The translations under genes and the position numbers were made by a program. DNA of 64,000 nucleotides from Thermophilibacter provencensis. Lineage in GTDB: Bacteria; Actinomycetota; Coriobacteriia; Coriobacteriales; Atopobiaceae. Of the stretch, positions 1 to 8,628 are shown one piece after another (the first letter of the stretch is position 1; each line of letters starts with the position of its first letter). The stretch covers positions 372,001 through 436,000 of the forward strand of contig NZ_LT671417.1 of NCBI RefSeq assembly GCF_900128445.1, given 5' to 3'. A model generated the notes under the pieces. The model ran no database searches and was not told the origin of the DNA. It saw only the letters and a program-made list of their open reading frames with translations.

Positions 1-1061
1 AGGCAAGCGTGTGGGTGGCGCTCTTCTGCTCCACGGCCGGCTATACCGTGCAGAACCTCGCCTCGGGAACCGGCGAGCTGGTCTTTGCGCTGCTCCCGCT
101 TGTTGGCGTGGACCCGCGCGACCCCATGGTCGCCCTAGTCACGTGGGCGCTCACCGCCGTGGCGGTCTTTGTGCCGTGCCACCTGCTCGTGGGTCGCAAG
201 ATCAGCAGCGAGGGGCTCGCGCAGGTTGAGGACCGCTCGATGCTCGCCATGATGGCGGTGGTGTCCCTTGTGGTCATCGGGTTTGACCTCACAATCAAGC
301 TGCTCTTTGAGCAGGGCCTCGGCCTGGGGTTCGTCGTGGTGCTGCGAGTCTTTCACGCGCTCGCATGCGTCTTCACGCTCTCCATGGAGTACGTTCTGCT
401 CTACCGCCGCCACCTCGAACAGGACATGGCCGCCGCCGAGCACCTGCTTGCCGAGCGCGAGCGCCAGTACCGCATGAGCCGGGAGAACATCGAGGCCATC
501 AATATCAAATGTCACGACATCAAGCATCAGATTCGCACGCTCGCCGAGAGCGGTCCCTCCGTCGACGCCGGTGTGCTCAGCGACATCGAGCGCGAGGTCA
601 GCGTCTATGACTCGGCCGTGCAGACGGGGAACGAGGCCCTGGACACCATCCTCACCGAGAAGGGCCTCGTCTGCGAGCAGCGCGGGATAACGCTCACGTG
701 CACGGCGGACGGCTCGGCGCTCGGGCGAATGGCGCCCGCGGACCTCTATGCGCTCTTTGGCAACGCGCTCGACAACGCCATCGAGGCGGCAGGCGCGATC
801 GATGACCCGGCCCGACGCTCAATCACGCTCTCCGTGCGCGCCGTCGTGGGCGTGGCGACCGTGCACGTGGAGAACTACGTTGCCATCGCGCCGCGCTTCA
901 CGGCGGACGGCCTGCCCGAGACGACCAAGGGCGACCGCGCCAACCACGGCTTTGGCACCCGCTCCATGCGCGCCATCGCCGAGCGCTACGGCGGCACGCT
1001 CACCGTGGGCTGCGAGGACGGCGTGTTCCGCCTCGACGTGATGATCCCGCTAGTCGTGTAA
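1..1061 (+). CDS. GHKL sensor histidine kinase, 5' end outside window
   Basis: The gene is already open at the window edge and ends at a TAA. About 350 residues are visible: several hydrophobic segments, then a dimerisation helix with the phospho-acceptor region NIKCHDIKHQI, then a GHKL ATPase with N-box FGNALDNAIEAA and G-box HGFGTRSM. It is a close paralogue of the complete kinase at 5192-6601; alignment suggests roughly 115 N-terminal residues with the first membrane helices lie upstream. Kinases of this AgrC/VirS-like type sense an extracellular ligand and phosphorylate a LytTR response regulator, which by analogy should lie just outside the window. The ligand is unknown; no AgrB/AgrD-like peptide genes are visible here. 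Confidence 0.9.
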   Translation, partial: ASVWVALFCSTAGYTVQNLASGTGELVFALLPLVGVDPRDPMVALVTWALTAVAVFVPCHLLVGRKISSEGLAQVEDRSMLAMMAVVSLVVIGFDLTIKLLFEQGLGLGFVVVLRVFHALACVFTLSMEYVLLYRRHLEQDMAAAEHLLAERERQYRMSRENIEAINIKCHDIKHQIRTLAESGPSVDAGVLSDIEREVSVYDSAVQTGNEALDTILTEKGLVCEQRGITLTCTADGSALGRMAPADLYALFGNALDNAIEAAGAIDDPARRSITLSVRAVVGVATVHVENYVAIAPRFTADGLPETTKGDRANHGFGTRSMRAIAERYGGTLTVGCEDGVFRLDVMIPLVV

Positions 1062-1070
1062 GCCGCGCGA

Positions 1071-1140
1071 GGGCGTGCAAAGGGGACAGGCACTTTTGCA
1101 CGCATGCCCGTGCAAAAGTGCCTGTCCCCTTTGCACGCCC
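1071..1140. repeat. 70-bp perfect palindromic element (32-bp arms)
   Basis: Two perfectly complementary 32-bp arms flank a 6-bp centre. The core reads AAAGGGGACAGGCACTTTTG. It begins 9 bp after the kinase stop codon. The core resembles the shorter hairpin at 33932-33962, so these two form one subfamily of REP-like elements. It could act as a terminator, but there is no T-run. Confidence 0.9.
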
Positions 1141-1153
1141 CCTTCGCACGCCA

Positions 1154-1186
1154 TGGGCGCCGGCCCGCAGTGCGGACCGGCGCCCA
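1154..1186. terminator. GC-rich hairpin between convergent genes
   Basis: TGGGCGCCGG pairs with CCGGCGCCCA around a 13-base loop. It lies between the 3' ends of the convergent kinase and glycosidase genes, so a bidirectional terminator role is plausible. No clear T-run follows on either strand. Confidence 0.4.
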
Positions 1187-1190
1187 AAAC

Positions 1191-1220
1191 CTGACAGTTG
1201 ACCCTGTCACCTTTGTCAGG
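1191..1220. repeat. Half-copy of the CTGACA palindromic element
   Basis: This 30-bp segment matches the right arm of the perfect 68-bp palindrome at 17943-18010 (ACAGTTGACCCTGTCACC followed by TTTGTCAGG). The TGA stop codon of the downstream-ending glycosidase gene lies inside its terminal CCTGACA motif. Confidence 0.8.
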
Positions 1221-4200
1221 ATTCGCGCTCGGCCTTACGCTTCACGTGGTTGCGCCATCCGGTGAAGCCAATGAGGGCGAGGCCCGCCACGGCCACAACG
1301 TTGACGCCGAGCATGAGCGCCTCGACCTTCTGCATGCCAGGCTTGTAGACGCTGCCGGGCATGGCGCCGTCCATGGCGTTGGAGTTGGCCACGGTATAGA
1401 GCAGGTGGTGGATCGCCTCGCGACCGTAGTGATACTGAGCCGCGTTATTCTCGTCGTACGTCCACCGACTCGTCTGGTCCTGATAGGTGAGCTTGGAGTC
1501 ACCGCCGGCCTCGATCATCTGGTAGGCATCCATGAAGACGCCGGTGTTGGCGTTGTCTGTGATGATGAAGCCGTCAAAGCCCCACTCGTCGCGGACGAGC
1601 TCGGTAAGCAGGGCGTACGAGCCGCCCGTCCACGTGGCGCCAATGCGGTTGAAGCCGGTCATGACGCCCCGACAGGCGCGAACCTGCTTCGTGGCATTGG
1701 AGTAGGTTCCGTCGCCGTTGTCCTCGAGGTAGTTGAGGTCGACGTCGCCCACCTTCATGCACATCTCGAAGGGCTCGAGGTAGATCTCGCGGATGGACTG
1801 CTCGTTGGCCCAGGTGGCAATGGAGAACTGGCCCTCGCGGTCGCCGCGGTGGTTCTCCTGGTCGTTGAGGGCAAAGTGCTTGATCATGGCGTAGACGCCC
1901 TTGGAGGCGGCGCCCTTGACCTCGAGCGAGCCGATCACGCCGGAGAGGAACCCGTCCTCGGAGTAGTACTCGCCGTTGCGGCCGGTGAAGGGCGTGCGGT
2001 GGATGTTCATCGAGGGGGCGTACCAGCCGTTGGTCGTGCCCATCGCGGCGTCGTTGCCGATCATCTCGCCGTAGTCGAGGTAGATCTCCTGGTTCCAGGT
2101 CTGCGTCACGGTGACGGGCGTGCAGAAGGTGAGGCCGTTGCCGCCGTAGATGAGGCCGGAGGCGGTGTCGGCGTCGATGGCAAACGGCTTGCCCACGCTC
2201 TCCAGCGCCTCGGTGCCGTAGCCGCCGCGGGCGATGGTGAGGTCGTAGTCCTCGGGCGTCAGCTGGTCGAGCAGGTCGTCCCACAGGGGGTCGTCGTAGT
2301 CCTTGCCGCGCAGGTCGATCAGCGTGAGGCCGTTGTCCGCGCCATAGACCGGCTCGTCGGTGATGCTCGCCGGGTTCACGGGGTTACCGGACTCGGTGGA
2401 GTCGAGCTGGGCCACCAGCTCGTCGGACGCCTCCTTCACGTAGAGGAGCGAAGCCGGCTGGCCGTCAAGCTCGCCGTTGATCTCGTTGCCCCAGGTGGAG
2501 ACGGTGCCCTCGAGCGGGGTGCCGTCGTGCGCGGGCCAGGTGCCCGTCCAGTCGGCGCGCGTGAGGTACGTGGCGTCGCCGGCGGCCTCCTCAAAGAGGT
2601 TCTCGACCTTCTCGCCTGTGTAGGAGTCGGCGGCGTAGGTCGTGGCGTCCACGTCCGCGTTGTCGGGCACGTAGGTGGCCGTCATCGCGGCGTTGCCCTC
2701 GGCGTCCATGCCGTCGGCCGTGGTGTAGCCCTTGGCGGCGAGCACGTTGTTCACCGCGTCGTGCGCTTCGCGCCCGGCGGTCACGTAGTAGGTGCCCGCG
2801 TCCAGGATGTAGGTCCCGGCGCCGTTGGCGTCGTAGGCCTTGAGCTGCTCCTCGCTGAAGGAGATCTCCACGGTCTGGGACTCGCCCGGCTCGAGGAGCC
2901 CGGTCTTGCCCAGGCCCACCAGCTCCACGGCGGCCTTCTCCACGCCGTTGGCGCGGTCGTAGTCCGTGTAGGGGCTCTGCGCGTAGAGCTCCACCACGTC
3001 CTTGCCGGCCACGTCGCCGGTATTGGTCACCGTCACGCGCGCGGTGCACGTGTCGCCGTCCCAGCTGGTCTGGAAGTCGGACCACTCGAAGGTGGTGTAG
3101 GAGAGGCCAAAGCCAAACGGGTGCGTGACCTCGTCCGCGTAGGAGAAGTCGCCGGCGTTGCCGGTCCCCATCACGACGTCCTCGTAGCGGGTCTCGTAGT
3201 ACTTGTAGCCCACGTAGATGCCCTCGGCGTACGTGACGTAGTTGTACTTGGTGAGCTCGCCGCTCTCGTCCACGTACTGGTAGTCGCCAAAGTTCTGGGC
3301 GGCCGGGCTCTTGAGCGGCTCGCCGGAGAAGGTGTCCGCGGTGCGGGCGGACGGGTTGATGTCGCCCGCGAGGATACCCGCCAGCGAGTCCAGGCCATAG
3401 GTGCCCGTGGACGGCACAAAGAGCACGGACTTGATGTTGGGGAACTGCTCGAGGAAGTCGAGGTCCAGCGCAGACGCCGTGTTGACAATGAGCACGGTGT
3501 TGTCGAAGTTGTCGTTCAGGTACTGCAGGATCTCGAGCTCCGTGGAGTCCGGCTCCAGGTAGGTGCGCGCCTGGTCCTCGGGGTTGTCCGCGTGACGGTA
3601 CATGGAGCGCGGCATGTCACGGCCCTCGCCGGCCACGCGGCGCAGCACGAAGACCGGCGTGGTGCCCTCGGCGCTAGCAAGCACGCCGGACTCCTCCATC
3701 ACGGAGAGCGGGCACTCGTTGATGGAGAAGTCCTCGTCGTCGCCAAAGCTGATGGAGCCCGAGCCCATCGTGTAGGCGGCGCCCTCGCCCGAGGTGTAGA
3801 AGTCGAGCAGCTCCTCGTTCACCGTGAGGCCGTGGGCCGCAAAGGTGCTCAGGAAGGTGGAGTTGTCCACCTTGCCGCCGCCGGTGAGCTGGCTGACCAT
3901 GCTCTGGCTGCTCGTGAGGTTCTTGACCGACTCGCTGAAGAAGCTGAGCGTGGTGCCCTCGGCCAGCGGCAGGCTCTCGCCCTCGTTCTGGAGGAGCACG
4001 TAGCCCTCCGCGGCAATCTGCTTGTCAAGCTCCCCGGCGGCCGCCTTGAGCTCGTCGACGCTGGCGTAGTCGGCCTTGTTGTAGTCGAGGTCAAGGCCGC
4101 TCGCATCAACGCCGCCGTTGTCCCACGACTGCTCGTAGCCAAGCATGGAGTCAACCATGCGGCTGAAGCCGCTGTAGAGCCCCGGGAGCACGAAGTTGTT

Positions 4201-4299
4201 CACCGCGAGCAACGCCACGAACACGACGGCCACCGCGACCTTGACGACGGACTTCACCACCCTTCCCACCTTGCGAGCGGTGCTGATCTGCTTTGCCAC
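1216..4299 (-). CDS. Membrane-anchored glycoside hydrolase family 3 protein, reversed domain order
   Basis: A predicted beta-glycosidase of 1,027 residues. One hydrophobic helix near residues 16-40 and a second at the C-terminus followed by basic residues suggest anchoring at both ends with the enzyme outside. Domain order is the reverse of classical GH3: the alpha/beta sandwich domain comes first (AEGYVLLQNEGESLPL near residue 100), then a fibronectin III-like domain, then the catalytic TIM-barrel-like domain with IKHFALNDQE and the nucleophile Asp915 in FIITDN. Reversed order is known in some Ruminococcus and Butyrivibrio beta-glucosidases. The GTG start at 4299 is preferred over an ATG 45 bp upstream because GGGAG sits 6 bases before it. 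It is convergent with the partial kinase and divergent from the LytTR regulator gene. The substrate cannot be read from sequence. Confidence 0.9.
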   Translation of the reverse strand: MAKQISTARKVGRVVKSVVKVAVAVVFVALLAVNNFVLPGLYSGFSRMVDSMLGYEQSWDNGGVDASGLDLDYNKADYASVDELKAAAGELDKQIAAEGYVLLQNEGESLPLAEGTTLSFFSESVKNLTSSQSMVSQLTGGGKVDNSTFLSTFAAHGLTVNEELLDFYTSGEGAAYTMGSGSISFGDDEDFSINECPLSVMEESGVLASAEGTTPVFVLRRVAGEGRDMPRSMYRHADNPEDQARTYLEPDSTELEILQYLNDNFDNTVLIVNTASALDLDFLEQFPNIKSVLFVPSTGTYGLDSLAGILAGDINPSARTADTFSGEPLKSPAAQNFGDYQYVDESGELTKYNYVTYAEGIYVGYKYYETRYEDVVMGTGNAGDFSYADEVTHPFGFGLSYTTFEWSDFQTSWDGDTCTARVTVTNTGDVAGKDVVELYAQSPYTDYDRANGVEKAAVELVGLGKTGLLEPGESQTVEISFSEEQLKAYDANGAGTYILDAGTYYVTAGREAHDAVNNVLAAKGYTTADGMDAEGNAAMTATYVPDNADVDATTYAADSYTGEKVENLFEEAAGDATYLTRADWTGTWPAHDGTPLEGTVSTWGNEINGELDGQPASLLYVKEASDELVAQLDSTESGNPVNPASITDEPVYGADNGLTLIDLRGKDYDDPLWDDLLDQLTPEDYDLTIARGGYGTEALESVGKPFAIDADTASGLIYGGNGLTFCTPVTVTQTWNQEIYLDYGEMIGNDAAMGTTNGWYAPSMNIHRTPFTGRNGEYYSEDGFLSGVIGSLEVKGAASKGVYAMIKHFALNDQENHRGDREGQFSIATWANEQSIREIYLEPFEMCMKVGDVDLNYLEDNGDGTYSNATKQVRACRGVMTGFNRIGATWTGGSYALLTELVRDEWGFDGFIITDNANTGVFMDAYQMIEAGGDSKLTYQDQTSRWTYDENNAAQYHYGREAIHHLLYTVANSNAMDGAMPGSVYKPGMQKVEALMLGVNVVAVAGLALIGFTGWRNHVKRKAERES

Positions 4300-4393
4300 G
4301 TTCTTCTCCCTTCCCCTGGCGGGCGGCCGGCATGCCGCCCGCATCCTATCCTGACGCTCAGCTTACGTTCAGCCCCGCCCCGGAGGGGATGTG

Positions 4394-4427
4394 TGACAGA
4401 ATCGGTCGCGGGGCATGACATATTCGG
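4394..4427. promoter_or_regulatory. Direct repeat TGACANANTCGG, candidate LytTR binding site
   Basis: TGACAGAATCGG (4394-4405) and TGACATATTCGG (4416-4427) start 22 bp apart, two helical turns, in the divergent region between the GH3 gene and the LytTR regulator gene. LytTR-type regulators such as AgrA bind pairs of about 9-bp direct repeats with this spacing. Inference: autoregulatory or glycosidase-controlling site. Confidence 0.5.
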
Positions 4428-4438
4428 AGGGCGGCGGG

Positions 4439-4470
4439 TCATGACAAACGACCCGGTCACCTTTGTCAGG
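4439..4470. repeat. Diverged half-copy of the CTGACA element
   Basis: The right part (GTCACCTTTGTCAGG) equals the arm end of the palindromic elements at 1191 and 17943, while the left part has diverged. It lies directly upstream of the response regulator gene, unlike most copies, which sit at gene 3' ends. Confidence 0.65.
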
Positions 4471-4481
4471 TTGGGGGACGC

Positions 4482-5192
4482 ATGTACCGGATGCTCATCG
4501 TGGAGGACACGCCGGCCGAGGCCGACCTCCTGCGCGGCTACCTGCAGAGATACGCGGGCGAGAAGAACCTGTCCTTCTCGATAGACGCCCTGCCCTCCGC
4601 GCTCGAGCTCGTCAACTCCCGGCACGTGGCCGACCTCGTCTTCATGGACATCGACATGCCCGGCATCAACGGCATGGAGGCGGCGGAGATCCTGCGCGGC
4701 TACGACACCGAGACGCCGCTCGTCTTTGTGACGAACCTCGCCCAGTACGCCGTGCGGGGGTATGCCGTCGACGCCGTCGACTTTGTGGTCAAGCCCGTGG
4801 AGTACGGCGACTTTGCCATGCGCATGGACCGCGCGATGCGCGTGGTGGCGAGAAACGCGGCGCGCGCCCTGGCGCTGCCCACCGAGGACGGGGTGCGCGT
4901 GGTCTCACAGGGCGACGTCACGCACGTCGACCTCGTCAAGCACGATGTGCGCTACCACCTTGCCGACGGCACCGAGCTGCGCGAGCGCGGGAGCCTGCGC
5001 GCGGCGGAGCAGAGGCTCGACCCGCAGTCCTTCCTGCGCATATCCTCCGGCTGCCTCGTCAACATGGCGCGCGTGGAGCGCATCGGCCGCGAGTCCGTGA
5101 CCGTGACGGGAGGCGTCGAGCTCTTCTACAGCCGCTCGCAGCGCAAGCGCGCCCTCGAGACGCTGGCCAACTACGTGGGGAGGAGCTTCTGA
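4482..5192 (+). CDS. LytTR-family response regulator
   Basis: A 236-residue two-domain regulator. The receiver has the acidic pocket Glu8-Asp9, the phospho-acceptor Asp56 in FMDIDMPG, Thr84 and Lys104 (VVKPVE). Residues about 135-235 form a LytTR DNA-binding domain (SFLRISSGCLVNMARVERI). The TGA stop overlaps the ATG of the next gene by one base, so it is translationally coupled to its GHKL kinase. It probably controls neighbouring surface or sugar genes; a direct repeat upstream (4394-4427) may be its own binding site. Confidence 0.95.
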   Translation: MYRMLIVEDTPAEADLLRGYLQRYAGEKNLSFSIDALPSALELVNSRHVADLVFMDIDMPGINGMEAAEILRGYDTETPLVFVTNLAQYAVRGYAVDAVDFVVKPVEYGDFAMRMDRAMRVVARNAARALALPTEDGVRVVSQGDVTHVDLVKHDVRYHLADGTELRERGSLRAAEQRLDPQSFLRISSGCLVNMARVERIGRESVTVTGGVELFYSRSQRKRALETLANYVGRSF

Positions 5193-6601
5193 TGGAGGCC
5201 CTGTCGGCCGGATCGGCCCTTGTGACGGCAGCGGCCTCGGCGCCGGGCGCGGCCGGGCCGGTCGAGCTTCTCGCCTACGCGCTCTCCTTCCTAGTGACGG
5301 TTGTGAGCCTGGGGGCCGGGATCGGCATGTTTGCCCTGCGCCTTGAGCGGCGCGACGGCTTCTGGGCGCGCACGGCGCTTCTCGCCGGCGTGCTCGTAGT
5401 GGGCGCCTCCGTGGCTGCGGTGCCGTCGCTCTCCGCGGTGCCCTCCCCGGGCGCGGAGCCCGTCGCTTATCCCGGTCAGCTGCTGGCCTTCTCGACGATC
5501 CTTGCCGCCGCGGTGGCCGTGGTGCTGTGGCTCTTCCACGCCACGCCCTGGACCGCGCTCTTCTGCTGCACGGCAGGCTACGTCCTGCAGAACTTTGCCT
5601 CCGGGCTTACCGAGCTCGTGTGGCTTGCCTGCGGCGTGGCCGAGACGGCCGACCCCACGCTGCGCGGGCACCTGGTCCGCTTTGCGCTCAACTCCGCCTG
5701 CATCGCCGTGGTCTACGTGCCGTTCTACCGCGTGTTTGCGCGCCACATCAACCGCGAGGGGCTCGAGGGCATCACAAACCGGCTGCTGCTCTTTGTGATG
5801 GTGGCGGTGATGCTGGGCGTCATCGGGTTTGACCTGGTAATCAAGGACCTCGCGGACGGCGGGCTCGCGCTGCCCTACGTGGCGGCGCTGCGGGGCTTCC
5901 ACGGCCTCACCTGCGTGCTCACCTACGCGCTTGAGTACGAGCTCCTGGTGAGCCGCCGCCTCGAGGTAGAGCGCGCCGCAACGGAGCACGTGCTCGCCGA
6001 GCGCGAGCGCCAGTACGAGCGCAGCCGAGAGAACATCGAGGCCATCAACGTCAAGTGCCACGACATCCGCCACCAGATCCGCCAGCTCGCCGGGGGCGGC
6101 GCCGCGGTTGACCCCGCCATGCTCGGCGACATCGCGCGCGAGGTGGACGTCTACGACTCCACGGTCCGCACCGGCAACGAGGCGCTGGACACCATCCTCA
6201 CCGAGAAGAGCCTCGCGTGCCGGCGCGCGGGTGTCACGCTCTCGTGCATCGCCGACGGCTCCGCGCTGGACTTCATGAGCGCCGCGGACATCTACGCCTT
6301 CTTTGGCAACGCGCTCGACAATGCAATCGAGGGGGTCGCGCGGCTTGGGGACCCGCAGCGCAGCAGCATCTCGCTCGTGGTGCGCCGCGTGGTCGGCGTG
6401 GTCTCCGTTCACGTTGAGAACCCCTGCCCCGACGACGTGACGATGCGCGACGGCCTGCCCGTCACCACCAAGGAGGACCGCGTGAGCCACGGCTTTGGCG
6501 TGCGCTCCATGCGCCTCACGGTGGAGCGCTACGGCGGCACGCTCACCGTCCTTGCCGAGGGCGGCCGCTTCCACGTGAACGCGATCTTCCCCGCGACCTG
6601 A
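5192..6601 (+). CDS. GHKL sensor histidine kinase, partner of the LytTR regulator
   Basis: A 469-residue membrane kinase. About six hydrophobic segments fill residues 25-250, followed by a helical dimerisation region with KCHDIRHQI (candidate phospho-acceptor His290) and a GHKL ATPase with N-box FGNALDNAIEG (Asn373, Asn377) and G-box HGFGVRSM near 434-440. Organisation matches AgrC/VirS-type kinases that signal to LytTR regulators, and the regulator gene overlaps its start codon. It is a paralogue of the partial kinase at the window start, implying a duplicated signalling module. The TGA stop lies inside the palindromic element that begins at 6596. Confidence 0.93.
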   Translation: MEALSAGSALVTAAASAPGAAGPVELLAYALSFLVTVVSLGAGIGMFALRLERRDGFWARTALLAGVLVVGASVAAVPSLSAVPSPGAEPVAYPGQLLAFSTILAAAVAVVLWLFHATPWTALFCCTAGYVLQNFASGLTELVWLACGVAETADPTLRGHLVRFALNSACIAVVYVPFYRVFARHINREGLEGITNRLLLFVMVAVMLGVIGFDLVIKDLADGGLALPYVAALRGFHGLTCVLTYALEYELLVSRRLEVERAATEHVLAERERQYERSRENIEAINVKCHDIRHQIRQLAGGGAAVDPAMLGDIAREVDVYDSTVRTGNEALDTILTEKSLACRRAGVTLSCIADGSALDFMSAADIYAFFGNALDNAIEGVARLGDPQRSSISLVVRRVVGVVSVHVENPCPDDVTMRDGLPVTTKEDRVSHGFGVRSMRLTVERYGGTLTVLAEGGRFHVNAIFPAT

Positions 6602-6664
6602 CAAGGGTGACAGGGGAAACTGTCATGAAAGTTCATGACAGTTTCCCCGTCACCCTTGTCAGGT
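6596..6664. repeat. CTGACA palindromic element, about 69 bp
   Basis: Arms of about 33 bp, complementary apart from a one-base bulge, around a two-base centre. The outer ends read CCTGACAAGGGTGACAG and the core TGTCATGAA. The stop codon of the preceding kinase gene is the TGA in the left terminal motif. Confidence 0.9.
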
Positions 6665-6695
6665 CGCCCTTGCCAGGTCTCAGCGCGGTTTGGGG

Positions 6696-6817
6696 TGCTT
6701 AACCTTTTGGGGTCGTTGCGGGGCGTGGAGGCGTCATCTCCGCGCGCGCCGCGCAACGACCCCGGTTTTCTAACGCGCGGGCGCAGGCGGCCCGCAACGA
6801 GCCCAAAAGTCTAAGCA
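6696..6817. repeat. Nested inverted repeat between convergent genes
   Basis: Outer imperfect arms (TGCTTAACCTTTTGGG and its near complement CCCAAAAGTCTAAGCA) enclose an inner perfect 12-bp stem GGGGTCGTTGCG/CGCAACGACCCC. The right arm overlaps the TAG stop codon of the PH-domain gene. It may act as a bidirectional terminator for the convergent genes. Confidence 0.7.
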
Positions 6818-8568
6818 GCACGGTTCGGACGGAACCACGCGAGAAGCGCATCGGCAACGTCGGCGGGAAGGTCGCGCAGCCCGAGGCCATCGGTGCAGGA
6901 GGAGGCCGTCCGGACCCTGAGGCTCGCCACGCCCGCGCGCCGCTGGAACGGGTTGGCCGAGAGGGAGAGATGCTGCAGGTGGGCGCGCGGCACCACGACG
7001 CTGCGCCGCGTGAGGCCGCCGGAGATGAGCACGAGCGCGCGGGCGGCATGGCCGTAGCGCGCGGAGCGCCAGGCGAGAAGGGCGTCGGCCACCAGCCCCG
7101 CGAGCAGCACGACGCTCAGGATGGCCGCCGCCACGACGAGCGGCGACATGAGCCACGCCGCATGCTCGGCAAGGCCCGAGAGCCCGAAGAGCCACAGCCC
7201 GAGCCCCGCCAGCCCGGCGGCGAACGGCCACCAGATCACGGCGCGCGTCACCGCCCGCCGCAGGGCCACGCTACCAAGGCGCCCCAGCTCAACGCTGCCG
7301 AGCATGCCCGCGTAGCCCGGCAGCACCTCGGCGAGAAACCCGTCGAGCTCGCTCATGCGCAGAAACGGGTGGATGACGACCTCACCCGCAGGCTCGCCGC
7401 CCTCCTCGCCAACGCCGGCCACCACGACGGCGCGAACCTCCGCATAGCCGATGAGCTGGCGAATGACCCCCTGCCGAACACTCACGTACTGGACGCGCTC
7501 CGTCACCAGGGTGCGCGACGAGCGCGACAGCAGCCCGTGCTCCACGACCACGCGGTCGGCATAGCGCTCCACACGATAGCCCGCGTAGCGCACGAGGTTG
7601 AGCACAAAGGACACGGCCGCCCCCAGCAGGAGCGCGACGGCGAGAAACGCCAGCACCACGGGCACGATCACCGGCGCGATGCCGGCCACGAGCTCCTCGC
7701 CTCTGCCCACGATGTCGAGCATGCCCCACTCGATCAGCTGGTTTGCCCCGTTGGCCAGGAGAATCACAAGCGCGAGGGCCTGGCTGCCGGCGCTCATCTG
7801 CGAAGCCGCGGCGAGCATCAGGGCACGGCCCTCGAGCGTGAAGACAGCAAGCGGGCGCTCCTCGGGGCCGGGCGCGGAGACGTCCCCCGGCGCATCGACA
7901 GCATCCCGCTCGCCCGGCCGCCCCTCGGCGGCGCGCTTGCGGCGGAAGAGCTCCGCGCGCAGCGCCTCGGCCTCGCCCGCGCGAAGGCCGCGCAGCTTGG
8001 AGGCGTCATCCTCGGCCGCCGCGGCGCCCGTGTCCAGATTCAGCGTCATGAGGCCGAGCAGGCGCTCGAGCAGCTCCGAGCTCATGGTCACGGTGTGGAT
8101 GTGCTCATAGGGCACGGTGAGCTGGCGGCGGTTGACAAGACCCCAGCGCACGACGAGCCCATCGGGGGTGAGCTCCCACGTCCGCGAGCGCCAGATGGCG
8201 TAGCAAAGCCCGAGGCATGCCGCGAAGATGAGCGCGGCCGCGATGACCGTCTGCACGAGCGCGGCCGCGTCGCCGGAGAGAATGCTGCCCATTCGCGCCG
8301 CGGCGAGAAGCGCCACGAGGCCCGATGCCGCCTTGATCGCCTCCGTCAGCACGGAGAGCGGGTTGGCGCGATGCGCCGCCGACGACAGGGCGGCGCCGTC
8401 GGCGTCCGCCTCGCGCTCAAAGAGCGAGCGCTCGGGAACGGCGAGGCGCTCGAGGTCCCGCTCGATCTGGCCGATGGACGCGGGGCCGCGCGGGGCGTCC
8501 GTCGCGCGTCTCGGGCTGCGCGGGCGTCTCGGGCTGCGCGGGCGTCTCGGGCTGCGCGCTCTTCTCAA
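6811..8568 (-). CDS. PH-domain membrane protein (YdbT-like)
   Basis: From the only available in-frame start, a TTG, the product is 585 residues with several membrane segments and three bacterial PH domains (bPH2): one after the first two helices (LTPDGLVVRWGLVNRRQL), one mid-protein (DRVVVEHGLLSRSSRT) and one near the C-terminus (ISGGLTRRSVVVPRAHLQ). It follows a YdbS-like gene, the arrangement of ydbS-ydbT in Bacillus, where the pair confers resistance to certain bacteriocins. The 5' end is odd: the TTG start gives an Arg/Pro-rich leader, whereas a GTG at 8632 overlapping the upstream stop opens a natural-looking Glu/Gln/Pro-rich leader in another frame. A frameshift or sequence error between about 8450 and 8560 is possible. 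Its role here is unproven. Confidence 0.8.
   Translation of the reverse strand: MRRARSPRRPRSPRRPRSPRRATDAPRGPASIGQIERDLERLAVPERSLFEREADADGAALSSAAHRANPLSVLTEAIKAASGLVALLAAARMGSILSGDAAALVQTVIAAALIFAACLGLCYAIWRSRTWELTPDGLVVRWGLVNRRQLTVPYEHIHTVTMSSELLERLLGLMTLNLDTGAAAAEDDASKLRGLRAGEAEALRAELFRRKRAAEGRPGERDAVDAPGDVSAPGPEERPLAVFTLEGRALMLAAASQMSAGSQALALVILLANGANQLIEWGMLDIVGRGEELVAGIAPVIVPVVLAFLAVALLLGAAVSFVLNLVRYAGYRVERYADRVVVEHGLLSRSSRTLVTERVQYVSVRQGVIRQLIGYAEVRAVVVAGVGEEGGEPAGEVVIHPFLRMSELDGFLAEVLPGYAGMLGSVELGRLGSVALRRAVTRAVIWWPFAAGLAGLGLWLFGLSGLAEHAAWLMSPLVVAAAILSVVLLAGLVADALLAWRSARYGHAARALVLISGGLTRRSVVVPRAHLQHLSLSANPFQRRAGVASLRVRTASSCTDGLGLRDLPADVADALLAWFRPNRAA
8513..8566. repeat. Tandem 18-bp repeats in the PH-gene leader
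   Basis: Two exact 18-bp units (GGGCTGCGCGGGCGTCTC) and a diverged third lie where the two candidate reading frames of the PH-domain gene conflict. Unit length is a multiple of three, so copy-number change alone would not shift the frame. Confidence 0.75.
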
Positions 8569-8628
8569 ACTGCGCGCCCTTCTCGAGCCGCGCGTTCTTC
8601 TCGGCCCTTCCGCCCTTCTCGCCGGCGC

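Noticed and set aside
1198-4584. Long rightward open frame opposite the first GH3 gene
   Set aside because: The translation is Val/Gly/His/Arg-rich low complexity, the antisense shadow of a high-GC gene; the leftward frame has GH3 motifs and a ribosome site.
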